Positions 1 to 9,256 of a stretch of DNA of 32,534 nucleotides are shown piece by piece. The DNA is from an uncultured Pelagibacteraceae bacterium. Lineage in GTDB: Bacteria > Pseudomonadota > Alphaproteobacteria > Pelagibacterales > Pelagibacteraceae. The stretch is from positions 1 to 32,534 of the forward strand of contig CACNRH010000007.1 in the NCBI GenBank assembly GCA_902622825.1, in the 5' to 3' direction. The notes under the pieces were generated by a model. The model saw nothing but the letters and a program-made list of their open reading frames with translations, searched no databases and was not told where the DNA came from. The translations under genes were made by a program, and so were the position numbers. The first letter of the stretch is position 1. Every line of letters starts with the position of its first letter.

Positions 1-605
1 CCTGGGTACAAATCTGGACTATTTTGAAAATTTTCTTTAAATTTAATTTCTCTTATTCTTAAATAAACAGATTTAACAAAATTATTAATTTGAACACCAT
101 AATCATTTATATAGTATTCCTTGATGACCTTATTTCCATTAAATAACAATAGATTACTTATTACATCGCCTAAAACTGCCCCCCTGCAGTGACCAACGTG
201 CATTGGTCCGGTAGGATTAGCTGAAACAAATTCAATATTTATTTTTTTGTTTTGCTTTTGTGAACCGTACTTATCCTTATCTTTTAAAATTTTTTCTATT
301 ATTTTAAGTATAGAATTTTCTGTTAAAGATATATTAAGAAATCCCGAACCAGCAATTTCAATATTTTGAAAATCTTTTATTTTTTTGATTAATAAATCTT
401 TTAAATCATGGCTAAATAATTGAAGATCTTTTTTGTTTCTTTTCGTAAGTAACATTGCAATATTAGTTGAAATATCACAATTAAACTTTTCTGGAGCGAG
501 CTCCACTTGCATTCCATTAAAATTAACTTCACTGATTTTAAGAATTTTTTTATTTTTTTTAATAGTTTCGATAATTTTTTTTTGATAAAAATCAAATATA
601 TTCAT
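1..605 (-). CDS. argS: Arginyl-tRNA synthetase, N-terminal 201 residues (gene runs off the left edge)
   Basis: Charges tRNA-Arg with arginine in the cytoplasm as a class I aminoacyl-tRNA synthetase. Translation from the ATG at 605 starts MNIFDFYQKK. An N-terminal additional domain typical of ArgS occupies roughly residues 1-110. The class I signature follows as EFVSANPTGPMHVGHCRG at about residues 125-142, with the HIGH-type tetrad HVGH at 136-139. The catalytic core beyond residue 201, the anticodon-binding domain and the stop lie outside the window. The start overlaps the dgt stop (ATGA, 602-605), so argS is translated downstream of dgt on one mRNA. The argS-dgt pair divergent from erpA-xthA is, from memory, a common alphaproteobacterial order. 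A minus-strand 64-residue frame at 401-595 is a shadow of this gene. Confidence 0.93.
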   Translation of the reverse strand, partial: MNIFDFYQKKIIETIKKNKKILKISEVNFNGMQVELAPEKFNCDISTNIAMLLTKRNKKDLQLFSHDLKDLLIKKIKDFQNIEIAGSGFLNISLTENSILKIIEKILKDKDKYGSQKQNKKINIEFVSANPTGPMHVGHCRGAVLGDVISNLLLFNGNKVIKEYYINDYGVQINNFVKSVYLRIREIKFKENFQNSPDLYP

Positions 606-1735
606 GTTAATTTTTTATATAATCTTAAAGCATACCTATCAGTCATTCCTGCAATAAAATCACTGACCTGACGATAAATATTTTGTTTTTTATTTATATT
701 TATTTCTTTAATTTTGTTCGGTGACTTTATTATTTTTTTAAATAGCAAAGCAATAACTTTTTTTCCCTTATTTGTCCTTTTCAAAACTTCTGGTGAATAG
801 TACATTTTTCTTTTTAAAAAGTTTTTAATTTGAGCATCTAATACCTTAACTTCTGAAGAAAAATTAACCACATTAATATTTGAATTATATATGGAATTCA
901 AACTTTTAATATTATTTTTTTTAAGATTGTTTTTTGTATTTTTAATAACATCTATAACTAAATAATTTATAAGTTCTCTTGAAATAATTCTTTTAATCAA
1001 TTCATCAGTAATCATTTTAGATTTATATTTTTTTATAAATAATTTAATAATATCAATTTCTTGTAAATCTTTAACTTTAAATAATCCAGCTTTCAATCCA
1101 TCCTCTAAATCGTGAGAATTATAGGCTATATCATCAGAAATAGCTGCAAGCTGTGCTTCAAATGATGGACGATTTTGAAAAATTATCTTTTTTTTAAAAT
1201 ATTTTAATCCAATCATACTTTCTAATTTTTTTGTATCTCTTAATGGTCCATTATGTTTTAACAAACCATCAAGTGTTTCAACGGTAAGATTTAACCCTTT
1301 AAATTTTAGATATTTGTTTTCTAATAAAGTTACTACTCTTATAGTTTGTAAATTATGGTCAAAACCACCGTGATGAATCATGCATTCATTTAAAGACTCT
1401 TCACCAGCATGGCCGAAAGGTGTATGGCCAAGATCATGCGCAAGACTCAATGTCTCACAAAGATCTTCGTTTAAATTAAAATGCTTGGCCAATGTTCTGG
1501 CTATTTGTGAAACTTCTAGTGAGTGAGTAATTCTAGTTCGATAGTGATCATCTGTAGTGTTAACAAAAACTTGGGTTTTGTGCTTTAGCCTTCTAAAGGC
1601 TGTTGAATGTATGACGCGATCTCTATCTCTTTGAAATTCAGTTCTTAAATCATGAGAAGCCTCTTTAGTTAAACGACCTGAGGATTTGATAGGTGTTGCT
1701 AAATTTGAATAGTAATTTTTGATTTTTTTTTGCAT
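602..1735 (-). CDS. dgt: dGTPase-like deoxynucleoside triphosphate triphosphohydrolase (HD domain)
   Basis: Predicted to hydrolyse dNTPs to deoxynucleoside plus triphosphate, limiting dNTP pools. The 377-residue protein has the N-terminal segment typical of dGTPase-like proteins (FQRDRDRVIHSTAFRRLKHKTQV is represented at residues 35-57). HD-domain metal ligands can be seen: His71 in THSLEVSQIAR, His100-Asp101 in LAHDLGHTPFGHAGE, and Asp201 in AAISDDIAYNSHDLED. Length fits the short type-2 dGTPase-like family better than the roughly 500-residue E. coli Dgt, so the preferred nucleotide is uncertain. It is the first gene of a dgt-argS unit and faces erpA across a 38-bp spacer that must hold both promoters. 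Confidence 0.9.
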   Translation of the reverse strand: MQKKIKNYYSNLATPIKSSGRLTKEASHDLRTEFQRDRDRVIHSTAFRRLKHKTQVFVNTTDDHYRTRITHSLEVSQIARTLAKHFNLNEDLCETLSLAHDLGHTPFGHAGEESLNECMIHHGGFDHNLQTIRVVTLLENKYLKFKGLNLTVETLDGLLKHNGPLRDTKKLESMIGLKYFKKKIIFQNRPSFEAQLAAISDDIAYNSHDLEDGLKAGLFKVKDLQEIDIIKLFIKKYKSKMITDELIKRIISRELINYLVIDVIKNTKNNLKKNNIKSLNSIYNSNINVVNFSSEVKVLDAQIKNFLKRKMYYSPEVLKRTNKGKKVIALLFKKIIKSPNKIKEININKKQNIYRQVSDFIAGMTDRYALRLYKKLT

Positions 1736-1773
1736 ATAACGTATTAAAATTGTATACTATATTTTTTAGAATT

Positions 1774-2091
1774 ATGATTGAAAAAGTTACTTTTACAAAC
1801 AATGCTGAGAATCAAATAAATAAGATTACTGGTGATGCAAAAAACAAAAGCTTTTTTAGAATATCGGTAAAAGGTGGCGGCTGTTCTGGTTTCAAATACA
1901 ACTTTTCAATAGATAATAAAATCAATGATAATGATGTTAAATTTAATAATGCTGTAATTGATAAAGATTCTTTAAAATTATTAAATGGCTCGATTGTTGA
2001 TTTCAAATCGCAAATGATCGGTGAAAGTTTTGTAATAGAAAATCCTAAAGCAAAATCTTCTTGTGGCTGCGGTTTATCTTTTTCTGCTTAA
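1774..2091 (+). CDS. erpA: ErpA/IscA-type iron-sulfur cluster insertion protein
   Basis: A-type carrier that receives Fe-S clusters from the assembly scaffold and delivers them to client enzymes. The 105-residue protein carries the three invariant cysteines of the HesB/IscA family: Cys37 in VKGGGCSGFKY and Cys97/Cys99 in SSCGCGLSFSA near the C-terminus. I start it at the ATG at 1774 (MIEKVTFTNN), not at an upstream in-frame TTG at 1750, because homologs begin just before this core and a TATACT-like -10 lies between the two. Clients in this window include the Fe-S enzyme IlvD. The stop overlaps the xthA start by one base (TAATG), implying translational coupling. ErpA and IscA are hard to separate by eye; context favours ErpA. 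Confidence 0.88.
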   Translation: MIEKVTFTNNAENQINKITGDAKNKSFFRISVKGGGCSGFKYNFSIDNKINDNDVKFNNAVIDKDSLKLLNGSIVDFKSQMIGESFVIENPKAKSSCGCGLSFSA

Positions 2092-2867
2092 TGCGTATCT
2101 CTTCATGGAATGTTAACTCGGTAAGGGCTAGACTTGAAAATATTTTAGATTACTTAAAAAAAGAGAAGCCTGAAATTTTAATGTTACAAGAGATTAAAGC
2201 ACAAGAAATAAATTTTCCTAAAGAAAGTTTTGAGAAAATTGGATACAAAAATTATGTATTTGGTCAAAAAAGCTACAATGGAGTTGCTTTTTTATCGAAA
2301 GTTGATATTTCAAACGTGAATACAAAATTTATTAATGATCCTTTAGGTCAAGCAAGAATTATTTGTGGCAGCATATCTTTAAAAGAAAAGGAAATTCTTC
2401 TCATAAACATCTATGTTCCAAATGGTAACCCAATAGAAAGTGAAAAATATAATTATAAAAAAAAATGGTTAAATTTATTTACGAATAAAATTGCAGAAAT
2501 TTTAAATAAAAATAAAAATATAATTATTTCTGGAGATTTTAATATTATTCCTGAGGAAATTGACGTTTATGATTACAAAAGATATGAAAATGATGCTCTA
2601 TATAAAATAGAGATTAGAAAAAAATTTAGAGAATTGATTAATTTGGGCTTAACAGACGTTTATAGATATTTTTTTAAGGATAAAATTGAATACACTTTTT
2701 GGGATTATTTTGCTGGATCTTGGCAAAAAAATTACGGAATGCGGATTGATCATTTTCTTGCTTCAAATAACGTACTTAGAGATATTAAATCTATAAAAAT
2801 TAATAAAACTCCAAGAGGAAAATTAAAGCCCTCTGATCACACACCTATTGAGATAAACATTACTTAA
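2091..2867 (+). CDS. xthA: Exodeoxyribonuclease III (AP endonuclease family)
   Basis: Mg-dependent 3'-5' exonuclease and apurinic/apyrimidinic endonuclease of base-excision repair. The 258-residue protein shows the exonuclease-endonuclease-phosphatase fold motifs in order: SSWNVNSVRARL near the N-terminus, the metal-binding Glu34 in LMLQEIKAQ, INIYVPNG, the catalytic Asp/Asn pair in IISGDFNIIPEEIDVYD, MRIDHFLAS, and the terminal SDHTPIEI with the catalytic His. The ATG at 2091 is chosen because the motif begins immediately (MRISSWNVNS); an extension to 2061 would run inside erpA. It is coupled to erpA by the TAATG overlap. Its 3' end overlaps the convergent manC by 8 bp, leaving no room for a separate terminator. 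Confidence 0.93.
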   Translation: MRISSWNVNSVRARLENILDYLKKEKPEILMLQEIKAQEINFPKESFEKIGYKNYVFGQKSYNGVAFLSKVDISNVNTKFINDPLGQARIICGSISLKEKEILLINIYVPNGNPIESEKYNYKKKWLNLFTNKIAEILNKNKNIIISGDFNIIPEEIDVYDYKRYENDALYKIEIRKKFRELINLGLTDVYRYFFKDKIEYTFWDYFAGSWQKNYGMRIDHFLASNNVLRDIKSIKINKTPRGKLKPSDHTPIEINIT

Positions 2868-4062
2868 TACGACCATAAATATCTTGATATCTTACAATAT
2901 CTGACTCTTTTAAAATTGTACCAATTTGAGCCTCAATGATTTTAACTGTTTTTTTAAACGGATTGTATATTCTATGTTTAGCGCCTCTTGGAATAAAAAT
3001 AGATTCGTTTGGTTTTTTTATAAAGGATTTTTTATTTAATGTTATCATTGGCTTCCCATTAATTATTAGCCAATGCTCAGACCTGTGATAATGTTTTTGT
3101 AAACTTAAAATGCCTTTTGGTTTAATAATCAATTCTTTTATTAAAAATTTATTACCTTTAAATAAATTAATATATTTGCCCCATGGTTTATAAAAAATAT
3201 TTTTTCTTTTAAAATATTTACTCTTATTTGTATTAAACATTGAGCATATTTCTCTCCAACTACCAAGATCTGACCAAGGAATATTAAGTTTTATAGCATT
3301 TATTTCTTTAGATTTTTCTAAAATTGCTCGATCAAAAGGAATAGACTTATTCTTTTTAAATTCTTTTATATTTAAATAGATAATATTATTCTTGTACTTC
3401 GCTTTATCAACTGCTTTTTTACAATATAGATAGATTTGCTTTTCGTATTTTTTAAAATTATATATTAGTGAGTCTTTTCTTGCTAAAAAAATTCCAGAGT
3501 TCCAAAATCCATTTTGTTTAATTATCTTTTTTGCAATTGATATTTTTGGCTTTTCAATGAATTTATAAACATTATTAAAAATTTTTTTTCTTCTAGTTAA
3601 GAAATATCCAAATTGATCTGAGGCATTTTTTGGTTTAATTCCAAAAACAAAAATATTTTTCTTGTCAAGATTGGGAAGAGATTTTTTGATAGATTTGTTA
3701 AATAAAGTTGTCTTATCTATTAAATGATCCGACGACAAAAATACTATTGCTTGCTCGTTTGGTATTTCTTTTATCAGTGATGTTGCTAACATAGCTGGTC
3801 CTGTGTTTTTTCTTACTGGCTCAACAATTATCTTAAATTTCCCTATTTTATGTTTTTTGAGATATTTTTTTACGAATTTTATATAATTCTTATTAGTACT
3901 TATGATTGGGGAGTCAAATAGTGGATTATTAACTCTGTCTAGGGTTTTTCCAAACAGTGTCCAATTGCCAAAGTCAATAAATTGCTTCACAGGATTTTTC
4001 TTAGTATTATCCCATAATCTTGTTCCAGCTCCTCCACATAAAATAACTGGTCTAATTTTCAT
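2860..4062 (-). CDS. manC: Bifunctional mannose-1-phosphate guanylyltransferase / mannose-6-phosphate isomerase
   Basis: Makes GDP-mannose from mannose-1-phosphate and GTP, with a C-terminal cupin of the type-II phosphomannose isomerase class. The 400-residue protein opens with the nucleotidyltransferase loop VILCGGAGTRLW (residues 6-17) and a PVKQF element, followed by SSDHLI, KFIEKPKI and NSGIFLARK. The C-terminal quarter has the cupin signature LQKHYHRSEHWLIINGKP, then FIPRGAKHRIYNP and DIVRYQDIYGR. It is shorter than the usual 460-480 residues, but both domains appear intact. It is last in the valS-ilvD-manC run; the start overlaps the ilvD stop by one base. Its product would feed surface polysaccharide or mannosylation, but no glycosyltransferase lies nearby. 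Confidence 0.85.
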   Translation of the reverse strand: MKIRPVILCGGAGTRLWDNTKKNPVKQFIDFGNWTLFGKTLDRVNNPLFDSPIISTNKNYIKFVKKYLKKHKIGKFKIIVEPVRKNTGPAMLATSLIKEIPNEQAIVFLSSDHLIDKTTLFNKSIKKSLPNLDKKNIFVFGIKPKNASDQFGYFLTRRKKIFNNVYKFIEKPKISIAKKIIKQNGFWNSGIFLARKDSLIYNFKKYEKQIYLYCKKAVDKAKYKNNIIYLNIKEFKKNKSIPFDRAILEKSKEINAIKLNIPWSDLGSWREICSMFNTNKSKYFKRKNIFYKPWGKYINLFKGNKFLIKELIIKPKGILSLQKHYHRSEHWLIINGKPMITLNKKSFIKKPNESIFIPRGAKHRIYNPFKKTVKIIEAQIGTILKESDIVRYQDIYGRIK

Positions 4063-5780
4063 TAAATTTTAGAATATTCTTTAACTTCTTTTTTCTTACC
4101 AGGATGAGTTGGTGCACCTAAATAAGCTGGACCAACTGTTTGTGCATATTTCCAAAGTGTACCGGAACCAAAATCTGTTTTTCTTGCTTTCCATTTTCTC
4201 TTTCTTGATGCTAATTGTGATTTGGTTAATCTTACGTTTATAGAACCCTTTTTTGCATCAATATCAATTAAATCCCCATTTTTTAATAGTGCTATAGGTC
4301 CGCCTAGTGCTGCTTCAGGTCCTACATGTCCTACACAAAATCCTCTTGTGGCTCCAGAAAACCTTCCATCGGTTATTAGAGCAACTTTTTCTCCTTTGCC
4401 CTGACCATATATTGCTCCAGTTGTTGAAAGCATTTCTCTCATTCCAGGCCCTCCCCTTGGACCCTCGTACCTTATTATTATAACATCTCCATCTTTATAT
4501 TTCTTTTTTTGAACAGCCTTCATTGCGTCTTCTTCATTATCAAAACATCTTGCTTTGCCGGTAAATTGTAGTTTTTTTAAACCTGCAATTTTAACTATCG
4601 CTCCGTCTGGTGCTAGATTTCCTTTCAATCCAACTACACCACCGTCAGGTGATAATGGATTGTTATACTCTCGTAAAACTTTTTGATTAGGATTAAATTT
4701 TATATCCTTTAAATTCTCCTTCATTGTTTTACCTGTAACAGTCATACATTCACCGTGAATAAAGCCACCGTCATATAATGTCTTGAGGAGCATAGGTACA
4801 CCTCCTGCTTCCCACATATCTTTGGCAACATATTTTCCACCTGGTTTCAAATCTGCTAAGTAAGGTGTTTTCTTAAAAATCTTAGCCACATCCATTAAAT
4901 CAAACTTTACTCCTATCTCGTTAGCAAGAGCTGGTAGGTGTAAAGCAGCATTTGTTGAGCCACCCGTTGCAGCAACAATGGTGGCTGCATTTTCTAGAGA
5001 TTTTTTTGTAACTATGTCTCTGGGTTTTATATTTTTTTCTAATAAAGACATCACAGTTTTACCGCTTTCGTGCGCATATTTGTCTCGTTCTTCGTAAGGG
5101 GCTGGTGTACCCGCAGAATACGGTAATGCAAGTCCTATAGCTTCTGAAACACATGCCATAGTATTAGCGGTGAATTGACCACCACAAGCACCAGCGCTTG
5201 GACAAGCGACCAATTCTAATTCTCTAAGTTCTTCGGCGGTCATTGAGCCTGATGAGTGTTTTCCAACTGCCTCAAACACATCCACTACTGTAACGTCTTT
5301 CCCTTTGTATTTTCCTGGTAAAATTGAACCACCATAAATAAAAACACTTGGGACGTTTAGTCTTAACATTGACATCATTAATCCAGGTAAAGATTTGTCA
5401 CAACCAGCAATACCTACCAAAGCATCATAGCAATGACCTCGTACGGTTAATTCGGCAGAGTCAGCAATTATCTCTCTAGAAATTAAAGATGATTTCATAC
5501 CTTCATGGCCCATTGCTATACCATCAGTTACGGTTATTGTGCAAAATTCTCTTGGCGTACCCCCAGTTTCTTTAACCCCTTTTTTTACCGACTGTGCTTG
5601 CCTCATGAGAGCTGTATTACATGGTGCTGCCTCGTTCCAAGTTGATACTACTCCAACGAAAGGTTTAGCAACGTCTTGTTCTGTTTCGCCCATTGCATAA
5701 TAAAAAGATCTGTGAGGAGCTCTATCTGCGCCTAAAGATGTATGACGACTAGGTAATTTTTTTTTATCTATTTTAGACAT
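4062..5780 (-). CDS. ilvD: Dihydroxy-acid dehydratase
   Basis: Fe-S enzyme that dehydrates 2,3-dihydroxy-isovalerate and 2,3-dihydroxy-3-methylvalerate to the 2-oxo acids that become valine, leucine, isoleucine and pantoate. At 572 residues it has full family length. The three cluster cysteines are visible: Cys54 ([13 protein letters not shown]), Cys127 ([14 protein letters not shown]) and Cys199 ([16 protein letters not shown]). Later family motifs include [15 protein letters not shown] and [19 protein letters not shown]. It begins 2 bp after the valS stop and overlaps manC by one base, so it is the middle gene of a tight operon. It depends on Fe-S delivery, for which erpA is encoded 2 kb away. 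Other biosynthetic ilv genes are not in the window. Confidence 0.95.
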   Translation of the reverse strand: MSKIDKKKLPSRHTSLGADRAPHRSFYYAMGETEQDVAKPFVGVVSTWNEAAPCNTALMRQAQSVKKGVKETGGTPREFCTITVTDGIAMGHEGMKSSLISREIIADSAELTVRGHCYDALVGIAGCDKSLPGLMMSMLRLNVPSVFIYGGSILPGKYKGKDVTVVDVFEAVGKHSSGSMTAEELRELELVACPSAGACGGQFTANTMACVSEAIGLALPYSAGTPAPYEERDKYAHESGKTVMSLLEKNIKPRDIVTKKSLENAATIVAATGGSTNAALHLPALANEIGVKFDLMDVAKIFKKTPYLADLKPGGKYVAKDMWEAGGVPMLLKTLYDGGFIHGECMTVTGKTMKENLKDIKFNPNQKVLREYNNPLSPDGGVVGLKGNLAPDGAIVKIAGLKKLQFTGKARCFDNEEDAMKAVQKKKYKDGDVIIIRYEGPRGGPGMREMLSTTGAIYGQGKGEKVALITDGRFSGATRGFCVGHVGPEAALGGPIALLKNGDLIDIDAKKGSINVRLTKSQLASRKRKWKARKTDFGSGTLWKYAQTVGPAYLGAPTHPGKKKEVKEYSKI

Positions 5781-5782
5781 AT

Positions 5783-8431
5783 TTAATTAATACTGGATAC
5801 AATACTTCTTAATTTTTCATCTTCAACTGTTAATTCTTTTACTAATTTTTTATCATTTTGTACAATTTCATTAGGGGCTTTCTTTAAATAAGCCTTATTT
5901 TTAAGCTTATTGTTTAATTGGTTAATTTGACTATTTATGTTTTCAATCTTTTTGAAAATTCGCTCCTTTTGTGAAATTAAGTCAACATCTTCAGAAAATT
6001 CCAAGGTAATTTTTTCTTTTAAGGCTAAAATTTCTAGTGAGTTTTTATCATTTTTTATTTTCCCAATAATATCATTTACTCTTCCGACTTGCTTAAATAA
6101 ACTTAAATTGTTCTCAATCAATTTCTTAATTTTAGACGATTTTTCATTAAAAGAAATATTGCAAAAAAGTTTAGGGGTTATTTTTAACTCAGCTTTAGCA
6201 GACCTGATACTCGAGATTAATTCGATCAAGTTATTTATATCGTCTTGATTTTTTTTATATTTGTTTAATCTCTGATAATTTGGCCAGTCTGATGTGATTA
6301 AATCTTTTTTAAAAAAAGTCTTATAATTATTTTTATTCCAAACAGTCTCTGTAAAGAAAGGAATAAATGGATGCAATAATCTAAGAATATTAGCCATCAT
6401 TAAAGAGGCGAAATGTTTAGATTCATTAATTTGTTCTTTGTTTTTTGAATTAAATATCGGCTTTAAAAATTCTAAATACCAGTCACAATATAAATGCCAA
6501 ACAAATTGATAGACCTTTTTAGCTGCCTCATCAAAACGAAATGACTCAATATTTTTTGATACTTCATTTTGAGTTTCAATATATTCATTAAATATCCATT
6601 GATTTATTGGCGTCTTAATTAATTTAATATTAGCCTTTTTATTCAATTTACAATTATTTAATTTTAGAAAATTATTTGCACTCCAAATCTTTGTAATAAA
6701 ATTTCTATTCCCTGTTACTCTTTCTTTAGATAATTTTACGTCTCTTCCGGGAGATGCCATTGAAATTAGGGTAAATCTTAAACTGTCAGCTCCATATTCA
6801 TTAATTAATTCCAATGGATCAATGACATTGCCTTTTGATTTTGACATTTTTTGTCCCTTTTCATCTCTCACTAAAGCATGAACATAAACTTTTTGAAAAG
6901 GAGTATTCTTATTGAAGAAATTACCCATCATTAACATTCTAGCTACCCAAAAAAATATTATATCAAAGCCCGTAACTAATACTGAGGTAGGGTAAAATTT
7001 TTTAAGTTCTTTAGTTTTATTCGGCCAACCTAAAGTAGCAAATGGCCACAAAGCAGATGAAAACCAAGTGTCTAATACATCTGTTTCTTGTTTTAATTTA
7101 ACAATTTTCTTTTTATTTTTTTTTCTAGCTAAGTCTAATGCAATCTTTTCATTTTCAGCGACAAAGATATTTTCGCTTTCATCATACCAGGCTGGAATTC
7201 TATGGCCCCACCATATTTGTCGCGATATACACCAAGGCTCGATGTCACGCATCCATTGATAAAATATCTTTGTCCAATTAGCTGGAAAAAAAGAAGTTTT
7301 ACCTTGATGAACAATTTTAATTGGTTTTAGAGATAATTTTTTAGCATTAACAAACCATTGTTCGGTAAGAAGTGGTTCAATTATTGAATTAGATCTATCT
7401 CCAAAAGGAACTTTATTTTTAATAGTTTCTATTTTTTTTAAAAAGCCTTTTTCCTTTAATCGACTGACCAATAGCTTTCTGGCTTCAAATCTATCTAATC
7501 CAATATATTCTTTAATTCCGTTTTTATTAATTTTACCATCTTTTTCAAAAATATTAATTAATTCTAATCTATTTCTTTTGCCAACCTCATAGTCATTAAA
7601 ATCATGCGCTGGGGTTATTTTAACAGCACCCGACCCTTGATCTGGATCTGCATGTGTATCACTGATAATTTTAATGACCCTATTTACTAATGGAATTTTA
7701 ACATTTTTTCCAATTAGTTTAGTATATCTTTGATCCTTCGGATTGACCGCAACAGCTGTATCTCCCATCATTGTTTCAGGTCTAGTTGTTGCAATAGTTA
7801 TTTTCTGATCAGAGTCTTCAACTTGATAATCGATGTAAAATAATTGAGATTGAACATCTTTTTGGTTAACTTCTAGATCTGATATAGCTGTTTGAAGTTG
7901 TGTATCCCAATTTACCAATTTTTTATCTTTGTATATAAGTTTGTTGTTATACAAATCGACAAATACTCTAATTACGGCGGCAGAGAGATCTTTATCCATT
8001 GTAAATCTTGTTCTTGTCCAATCACATGAGCAGCCTAGTTTTTTTAATTGGTCTAAAATTATTCCACCAGATTTTTCTTTCCATTTCCAAACTTCTTCAA
8101 TAAATTTTTCTCTCCCTAATTGGTTTTTCTTAACTCCTTCAGTTTCTAGATTTTTTTCTACAATCGCTTGAGTAGCTATACCAGCGTGATCAGTGCCGGG
8201 TTGCCATAATGTTTCAAAACCTTTCATTCTCTTAAACCTTACTAGAACATCTTGAAGACTATTATTTAAGGCGTGCCCCATATGCAGTCTTCCAGTTATA
8301 TTAGGTGGGGGGATTACTATTGAAAACTTTTTTTTACTCTTACCTTTTCTTGGTTTAAACAATCCTTTTTTTATCCAAAAATCAGAGATTTTTTTTTCTT
8401 CTTGTGTATGATTGTATTTTTTAAATTCCAT
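5783..8431 (-). CDS. valS: Valyl-tRNA synthetase
   Basis: Class I synthetase that attaches valine to tRNA-Val and edits misactivated threonine. The 882-residue protein has the HIGH motif as HMGH (residues 50-53) within [17 protein letters not shown], the editing-domain signature [18 protein letters not shown], and the KMSKS motif as [12 protein letters not shown] at about residues 527-538. After the anticodon-binding domain there is a C-terminal coiled coil rich in Lys, Glu and Asn, as is usual for bacterial ValS. It leads the valS-ilvD-manC run. The start at 8431 is 98 bp from tRNA-Cys on the opposite strand, so the spacer 8432-8529 should carry promoters for both directions. Confidence 0.96.
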   Translation of the reverse strand: MEFKKYNHTQEEKKISDFWIKKGLFKPRKGKSKKKFSIVIPPPNITGRLHMGHALNNSLQDVLVRFKRMKGFETLWQPGTDHAGIATQAIVEKNLETEGVKKNQLGREKFIEEVWKWKEKSGGIILDQLKKLGCSCDWTRTRFTMDKDLSAAVIRVFVDLYNNKLIYKDKKLVNWDTQLQTAISDLEVNQKDVQSQLFYIDYQVEDSDQKITIATTRPETMMGDTAVAVNPKDQRYTKLIGKNVKIPLVNRVIKIISDTHADPDQGSGAVKITPAHDFNDYEVGKRNRLELINIFEKDGKINKNGIKEYIGLDRFEARKLLVSRLKEKGFLKKIETIKNKVPFGDRSNSIIEPLLTEQWFVNAKKLSLKPIKIVHQGKTSFFPANWTKIFYQWMRDIEPWCISRQIWWGHRIPAWYDESENIFVAENEKIALDLARKKNKKKIVKLKQETDVLDTWFSSALWPFATLGWPNKTKELKKFYPTSVLVTGFDIIFFWVARMLMMGNFFNKNTPFQKVYVHALVRDEKGQKMSKSKGNVIDPLELINEYGADSLRFTLISMASPGRDVKLSKERVTGNRNFITKIWSANNFLKLNNCKLNKKANIKLIKTPINQWIFNEYIETQNEVSKNIESFRFDEAAKKVYQFVWHLYCDWYLEFLKPIFNSKNKEQINESKHFASLMMANILRLLHPFIPFFTETVWNKNNYKTFFKKDLITSDWPNYQRLNKYKKNQDDINNLIELISSIRSAKAELKITPKLFCNISFNEKSSKIKKLIENNLSLFKQVGRVNDIIGKIKNDKNSLEILALKEKITLEFSEDVDLISQKERIFKKIENINSQINQLNNKLKNKAYLKKAPNEIVQNDKKLVKELTVEDEKLRSIVSSIN

Positions 8432-8529
8432 TTTTATGATTATTATAGTTTATATCAGATGGACAAAAACCTAAAAGACATAGATTTTGCTTTATTGAAG
8501 CTATTAAATGATTTAAAAGAAGCATTATT

Positions 8530-8603
8530 GGCCACGTGGCGGAATGGTTACGCAGAGGATTGCAAATCCTTGTATCCCAGTTCGATTCTGGGCGTGGCCT
8601 CCA
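8530..8603 (+). tRNA. tRNA-Cys (anticodon GCA)
   Basis: A cloverleaf can be drawn by hand. The acceptor stem is GGCCACG (8530-8536) with CGTGGCC (8593-8599). The anticodon arm is GAGGA-TTGCAAA-TCCTT with anticodon GCA, and the T-arm contains the GTTCGATTC loop region. The discriminator is U (8600), the identity base expected for tRNA-Cys, and CCA is encoded at 8601-8603. It lies 47 bp before tRNA-Asn on the same strand, so the two may be co-transcribed. Confidence 0.96.
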
Positions 8604-8650
8604 AAAAATTAGTTGTTTTATTATTTTAAAGAAAGTATGTTCAAAATCAT

Positions 8651-8726
8651 TCCTCGGTAGCTCAGTTGGTAGAGCAGTTGACTGTTAATCAATTGGTCGC
8701 AGGTTCGAGTCCTGCCCGAGGAGCCA
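8651..8726 (+). tRNA. tRNA-Asn (anticodon GTT)
   Basis: The acceptor stem is TCCTCGG (8651-8657) with CCGAGGA (8716-8722). The D-arm holds AGCTCAGTTGGTAGAGC. The anticodon arm is GTTGA-CTGTTAA-TCAAT with anticodon GTT, and the T-arm holds CAGGTTCGAGTCCTG. The discriminator is G (8723) and CCA is encoded at 8724-8726. Only one base separates it from the stop codon of the convergent XRE-family gene, so neither transcript has room for its own terminator before the other gene. Confidence 0.96.
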
Positions 8727-8727
8727 A

Positions 8728-9093
8728 TTAACCAGTTTTCTCGTAGGCTACTGTATTTTTAAGAACTTGTAGGATTTTCTCTTTTTGCGATCTTGAAAGA
8801 GAAGAAAATGTTTTGCTCAGAAACGAGTAATTCAGATCATCTCCCTCTACTTTAGTTTGATTATTAGCATTAAAATCTCTGAAATCCTCGAAGAAATAAG
8901 TAATAGGTACTTTCAGAAACGATGAAAGCTGCATAAGCCTACTAGAGCTTACTCCATTTGTGCCCTTTTCATATTTTTGAATTTGTTGGAAGGTAACGTT
9001 GATTGCTTGAGCTACTTTTGTTTGGGTTAATCCTAAAGATAGTCTTCTCATTCGTAATTTTTTGCCCAAATGTATATTAAAATTTTCTTCCAT
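8728..9093 (-). CDS. XRE-family helix-turn-helix transcriptional regulator
   Basis: A 121-residue DNA-binding regulator. The N-terminal half is a Cro/C1-type HTH: LGKKLRMRRLSLGLTQTKVA, then INVTFQQIQKYEKGTNGVS, then SRLMQLSSFLKVPITYFFED. This wording resembles the alphaproteobacterial PhrR/PraR-like group as I remember it, but the target is unknown. The C-terminal third (about residues 75-121) has no recognised domain. I start at the ATG at 9093 because a strong Shine-Dalgarno, GGGGAG, lies at 9098-9103, four bases upstream; an in-frame TTG at 9105 would place that ribosome site inside the gene. It is monocistronic with its own promoter candidate and ends one base from tRNA-Asn. No partner toxin is next to it. 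Confidence 0.86.
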   Translation of the reverse strand: MEENFNIHLGKKLRMRRLSLGLTQTKVAQAINVTFQQIQKYEKGTNGVSSSRLMQLSSFLKVPITYFFEDFRDFNANNQTKVEGDDLNYSFLSKTFSSLSRSQKEKILQVLKNTVAYEKTG

Positions 9094-9126
9094 TAATCTC
9101 CCCAAAAATCAAATTGAACATTAAAT

Positions 9127-9154
9127 TTTATAGTTTGGCAATGATAAAGTTCAA
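9127..9154 (-). promoter_or_regulatory. Candidate sigma-70 promoter of the XRE regulator gene
   Basis: Read on the minus strand, a TTGAAC -35 (9149-9154) is followed after 16 bp by a TATAAA -10 (9127-9132). Transcription would begin near 9120, giving a leader of about 27 nt that contains the GGGGAG ribosome site. The rest of the spacer up to 9256 is poly-A/T with only a weak A/T hairpin near 9183-9198, so no clear terminator for the upstream gene can be named. Confidence 0.5.
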
Positions 9155-9256
9155 GATGGGTCCACTTTTTTTTTTAATTTTTTAGGGCTAAAAACCTTAA
9201 AAAAAAAGATAATAGGTATTGACTTTATTTAATAATATGCCTGTTTTTTAATAAAA

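Noticed and set aside
401-595. Minus-strand 64-codon frame near the left end
   Set aside because: It lies in another frame of argS, whose correct frame carries unmistakable ArgS motifs.
8402-8629. A plus-strand 75-codon frame including a plausible ATG at 8459 (MDKNLKDIDFALLKLL)
   Set aside because: It reads straight through the whole tRNA-Cys gene, so it cannot be an intact protein gene. The first 24 codons look protein-like and might be a decayed remnant, but there is no frame evidence to call it.
8890-9093. XRE regulator as the antitoxin of a toxin-antitoxin pair
   Set aside because: No small toxin-like gene lies on either side: a tRNA abuts its 3' end and an AT-rich spacer its 5' end.
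9183-9198. Weak inverted repeat TTTTTA/TAAAAA around GGGC
   Set aside because: The stem is only A/T pairs and is expected by chance in this composition; not called as a terminator.
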